Part shown: in pieces, positions 13,647 to 16,583 of the stretch
Numbering within the stretch: position 1 is the stretch's first letter
Layout: each line of letters starts with the position of its first letter
Assembly (NCBI GenBank): GCA_050181295.1
Contig: JBFXDI010000093.1
Location: 1-16,583 of the forward strand
DNA length: 16,583 nt
Source: JBFXDI01 sp050181295
Lineage (GTDB): Bacteria > Pseudomonadota > Alphaproteobacteria > Rhizobiales > Aestuariivirgaceae
Reading direction: 5' to 3'
Position numbers and translations under genes: made by a program
Notes under the pieces: generated by a model
The model's database searches: none
What the model was told of the DNA's origin: nothing
The model's input: the letters and a program-made list of their open reading frames with translations, nothing else

Positions 13647-15655
13647 GCGACGTCGCGCTCGACCGTCCGGCGGGCGTTACTGCCGCCGTGCCGATCCGGG
13701 CGAGGCTCGACCGCGACGACTGGCTCATGCGCGCCTTCATGGGCGTCATCGGCCTCTATCTGGTCGTGACGCTGGCGCTACCGCTTTACACCATGCTGTC
13801 GAAGTCGTTCTCGACCTACCGCTTCGACCTCACGGCCTACGCCTTCCAGGTGGACACGGGCGCTGGCTGGGGCGAGGAGCGGACGGCGGCGGCGATCAAC
13901 GCCGCCACGGCGACGGTCGAGGACCGGCAGGTGACGGGCGAGGCGCGCCTTCCGGCGGCCGAGCTTTTCCCGGATTTCAGCTTCCGCGCGCCCACCAAGT
14001 ACCGGCTCCGGATCGTCTCTCCAGGCGTCTCCTACCTTTTCGGCAGCGAGCGCGTCGCCGATAGCGAGTGGCGGGAATATTCGAGCAACGACTTCCGGCG
14101 CGTGATGCTGAGGCCGGCCGCCGACCTGGGCCTCGCCAACTACGCGCGCTATTTCGGCACGCCAGCCCTCTCGCAGTCGATCTGGAACTCGCTCTTCATT
14201 GCTGCGATCAGCACGCTCATCACCGTGTCGATCGCCTTCGGCTTTGCCTATGCGATGACGCGGAGCTGCATGCGCTTCAAGGGCTTCTACCGGGTGGTGG
14301 TCCTGGCGCCCATCCTCGTGCCCTCGCTCCTGCCGGGGATCGCGCTTGTCTATCTCTTCGGAAATCAGGGGGTGATGAAGGGACTGCTCCTCGGGCACTC
14401 GATCTACGGCCCGATCGGTATCGTCGTGGGCTCCGTCTTCTTCACCCTGCCCCACGCCTACATCATCATCCAGACGGCGCTCGCCATCGCCGATGCCCGC
14501 CACTACGAGGCGGCAGTGAGCCTCAAGGCCTCGCCCTTCCGCATTTTCCGCACCGTCACGCTGCCCGGCGCCGGCTATGGCCTCGTCTCGGCGGCCTTCG
14601 TCGTCTTCAACCTGGTGATCACGGATTTCGGGCTGCCGAAGGTGATCGGCGGGTCCTACAACGTGCTGGCGGTCGACATCTACAAGCAGGTGATCGGCCA
14701 GCAGAATTTCGAGATGGGCGCCGTCGTCTCGGTGATGCTGCTCGTCCCGGCGCTCGTCGCCTTCGCCGTCGACCGGCTCATGCAGCGCCGCCAGGTGGCG
14801 CTCATCACGGCCCGTTCCGTGGCCTTCGAGCCCAAGCCCCATCGCCGCTTCGATGCGCTCTGCCTCCTTTATTGCGCGGCCGTGGCGTTCTTCATCCTGC
14901 TGCTCCTCGGCATGTGCCAGTTCGCAGCACTGGTGAAACTCTGGCCCTATGATCTGAGTCTCTCGCTCAGGAACTACGATTTCGACCGCATGGACGGCGG
15001 CGGCTGGTCCTCCTACTGGACCTCGATCCAGATGTCGCTGTGGACGGCGCTCATCGGCACCGGCATCATCTTCCTCGGCGCCTATATGGTGGAGAAGACG
15101 AAAGGTTTCGCGGCCGGCCGCAACCTCTTCCAGCTTCTCGCCATGATGCCGATGGCCATTCCGGGCATGGTGCTCGGCCTCGCCTATATCTTCTTCTTCA
15201 ACAATCCGGCGAACCCCTTCCACTTCCTCTACGGCACGCTCGCCATCCTGGTCGTCTGCACCGTCACGCATTTCTATACCGTCGGGCATCTGACGGCCTT
15301 GACCGCGCTCAAGCAGATGGACGGCGAGTTCGAGGCCGTGTCCGCCTCGCTCAAGCAGCCCGTGTGGCGGCTGTTCGCCGGGGTCACGGTGCCGGTCTGC
15401 CTGCCGGCGCTGCTCGACATCTCGATCTACCTGTTCGTCAACGCCATGACGACGGTATCGGCGGTCGTCTTCCTCTACAGCGCCCACACGACGCTCGCCT
15501 CCGTCGCGGTGCTCAACATGGACGATGCGGGCGACGTGGCGCCGGCGGCCGCCATGGGCATGATGATCTTCTACACCAACATCGCCGCGCGCCTCCTGCA
15601 TCTCGCGCTCTCGCGGGGCGTGCTTGCCCGCACCCAGGCCTGGCGGATGAGATAG
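13643..15655 (+). CDS. aepW: ABC transporter permease, fused two-domain, 2-aminoethylphosphonate type
   Basis: The 670-residue permease contains two BPD-type transmembrane domains in one chain, so a single polypeptide probably forms the channel. The first half has NSLFIAAISTLITVSIAFGF, an EAA loop EAAVSLKASPFRIFRTVTLP (about 289-308) and DFGLPKVIGGSYNVLAVDIY; the second begins near residue 420 and has its own EAA-like loop EAVSASLKQPVWRLFAGVTV. The pattern matches the PhnU2/AepW family (TIGR03262, recalled). Between helix 1 (about 33-52) and the first core domain lies an unusual hydrophilic segment of about 100 residues (58-160), longer than the roughly 570-residue members I recall. GTG start at 13643; no ribosome binding site is needed given the 4-bp overlap with the ATPase gene. 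Confidence 0.88.
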
Positions 15656-15778
15656 GCAGGTTCTCGCGGGGCTGCCCTGGCGACGGCGCTGTACCCCCGC
15701 ACCCGGGAATCGCGTAAGGAGCCGGAAAAGGGCGTCCGAGCGTGTTCGGCCGCCCGTCCCGGAACGCCGAAATCCCGC

Positions 15779-16583
15779 ATGAGCCCCAACCCTGAGCGCC
15801 AGCCGCTCCTCGGCATCCTGCTGATGGTCGGGGCCTTCGCCTGCTTCGCCATGCTCGACGCCACCGCCAAGTCCCTGATCCCGGTGCTCGGAACGCCGCT
15901 CGTGGTCTTCGGCCGCTATGCCTTCGCGCTTCTGGTGGTGGTCGCCTGGGTCTGGCAGCAAGGAGGCTTGCCCATCCTGCGCACGCACCACGCGGCGCTC
16001 CAGGTCGTCAGGGGCCTCTTGCTCGTCGCCTCGACCGCCACCAACTTCTTCGCGCTCAACTACCTGCAGCTCGCCCAGACCTCCGCCATCTCCTTCTCCA
16101 ATCCGCTCTGGGTCTGCGCGCTCTCGCCCTTCCTCCTGGGCGAGCGCATCGGCCCCCGCCGCTGGGCGGCGGTCGCCATCGGCTTCCTCGGCATCCTGCT
16201 CATCATCCGGCCGGGCTCCGATGGCTTCCACTGGGCGATGTTCGTCTCCGTCGCCTCGGCCCTTTTCACCGCGCTCTACCAGATCGCGACCCGCAAGGTG
16301 GGCGCGCGCGACCGGGCGCTGACGTCGCTGTTCTACGTCTCGCTCGTGGGCGCGCTCGCGGCCGCGCCCGCCACGGCCTTCATGAAGGTGGAGCCGGCGG
16401 CCTGGCAGTGGGGTCTCCTGGCCGTCATGGGCGTCCTCGGGGCGATCGGCCACTACATGTTGACGCAGGCGCACAGGCTGGCCGCGGCGCCCGTGCTGGC
16501 GCCCTACGTCTACACCCAGATCCTCTGGATGATCCTCATCGGCTACCTCGTCTTCGGCAACCTCCCGGACGGGCTGACGCTCG
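15779..16583 (+). CDS. DMT/EamA-family transporter (3' end beyond window)
   Basis: An open frame from ATG 15779 runs 268 codons to the window edge without a stop. The product is a drug/metabolite transporter of the EamA type: repeated hydrophobic helices starting at GILLMVGAFACFAMLDATAK, the conserved first-repeat ending QTSAISFSNPLWVCALSPFLLGERIGPRRW, then GFLGILLIIRP, a second repeat (SVASALFTALYQIATRKVG), and VLAPYVYTQILWMILIGYLVFG. About nine of the ten expected helices are visible. Substrates of this family range from amino acids to nucleotides and S-adenosylmethionine, and none can be chosen here. It lies 123 bp after the permease gene; that gap has no clear terminator or promoter, so linkage to the importer is uncertain. 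Confidence 0.88.
   Translation, partial: MSPNPERQPLLGILLMVGAFACFAMLDATAKSLIPVLGTPLVVFGRYAFALLVVVAWVWQQGGLPILRTHHAALQVVRGLLLVASTATNFFALNYLQLAQTSAISFSNPLWVCALSPFLLGERIGPRRWAAVAIGFLGILLIIRPGSDGFHWAMFVSVASALFTALYQIATRKVGARDRALTSLFYVSLVGALAAAPATAFMKVEPAAWQWGLLAVMGVLGAIGHYMLTQAHRLAAAPVLAPYVYTQILWMILIGYLVFGNLPDGLTL

Noticed and set aside
15656..15778. Promoter, terminator or small RNA between the permease and DMT genes
   Set aside because: Only short weak inverted repeats are seen (for example CCGA...TCGG), with no T-tract and no convincing promoter boxes.
13778..16474. An 898-codon open frame on the minus strand opposite the permease and DMT genes
   Set aside because: Its product is a low-complexity Arg/Glu/His/Gly-rich string with no domain, as expected when a GC-rich gene is read antisense, and it spans two well-recognised genes on the other strand plus the gap between them.

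Overview
The window is 16.6 kb of GC-rich, densely coding bacterial chromosome. Gene content and order point to an alphaproteobacterium of the order Hyphomicrobiales (Rhizobiales): hisH-hisA-hisF-hisE-coaA in a row, dapB-gpmA, an nth/DUF2244/Ada-like repair neighbourhood, and palindromic intergenic repeats of the kind common in that order. The genus cannot be settled from the sequence. No rRNA, tRNA, CRISPR array, insertion sequence or phage gene was seen, and no stretch over 300 bases lacks a gene.

Layout. (1) 1-3092, plus strand: the 3' end of hisH, then hisA, hisF, hisE and coaA, a histidine-biosynthesis operon running into pantothenate kinase. (2) 3158-5100: a GC-rich palindromic element, a secreted SH3-domain protein with a proline-rich tail (minus) and an adenosine/PfkB-type sugar kinase (minus). 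(3) 5100-8165: a CysZ/EI24-like membrane protein (plus), then endonuclease III (minus) facing away from a DUF2244 membrane protein and an AraC-HTH/methylguanine-DNA methyltransferase fusion (both plus); nth and the fusion suggest a small DNA-repair neighbourhood. (4) 8291-10299, minus strand: dapB-gpmA-GNAT acetyltransferase, closely spaced and probably one operon. (5) 10386-11192: an SRPBCC protein (plus) and a DUF1330 protein (minus), convergent. (6) 11383-15655, plus strand: a three-gene ABC importer (binding protein, ATPase, fused two-domain permease) of the putative 2-aminoethylphosphonate class (TIGR03261/TIGR03262 type; AepXVW). (7) 15779 to the window end: a DMT/EamA transporter, cut by the edge.

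The most informative non-coding signal is a near-consensus PHO box (CTGTCAT-CGGA-CTGACAC, 11307-11324) 58 bp upstream of the binding-protein gene. It independently supports phosphate-starvation (PhoB) control, and therefore a phosphorus-source substrate, for this transporter. The transporter also carries a 12-bp intercistronic hairpin between the first two genes and a roughly 100-residue predicted periplasmic insertion in the permease. No phosphonate-catabolism gene is present in the window.

Intergenic DNA is rich in palindromes: three 71-bp copies of one repeat family (4967, 6564, 10822) with a possible remnant at 8187, a 50-bp element whose first 9 bp provide the last two codons and stop of the CysZ-like gene, a second long hairpin beside it, and a multi-hairpin element after coaA. 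Otherwise this is ordinary core chromosome. I found no evidence of a new defence or mobile system.
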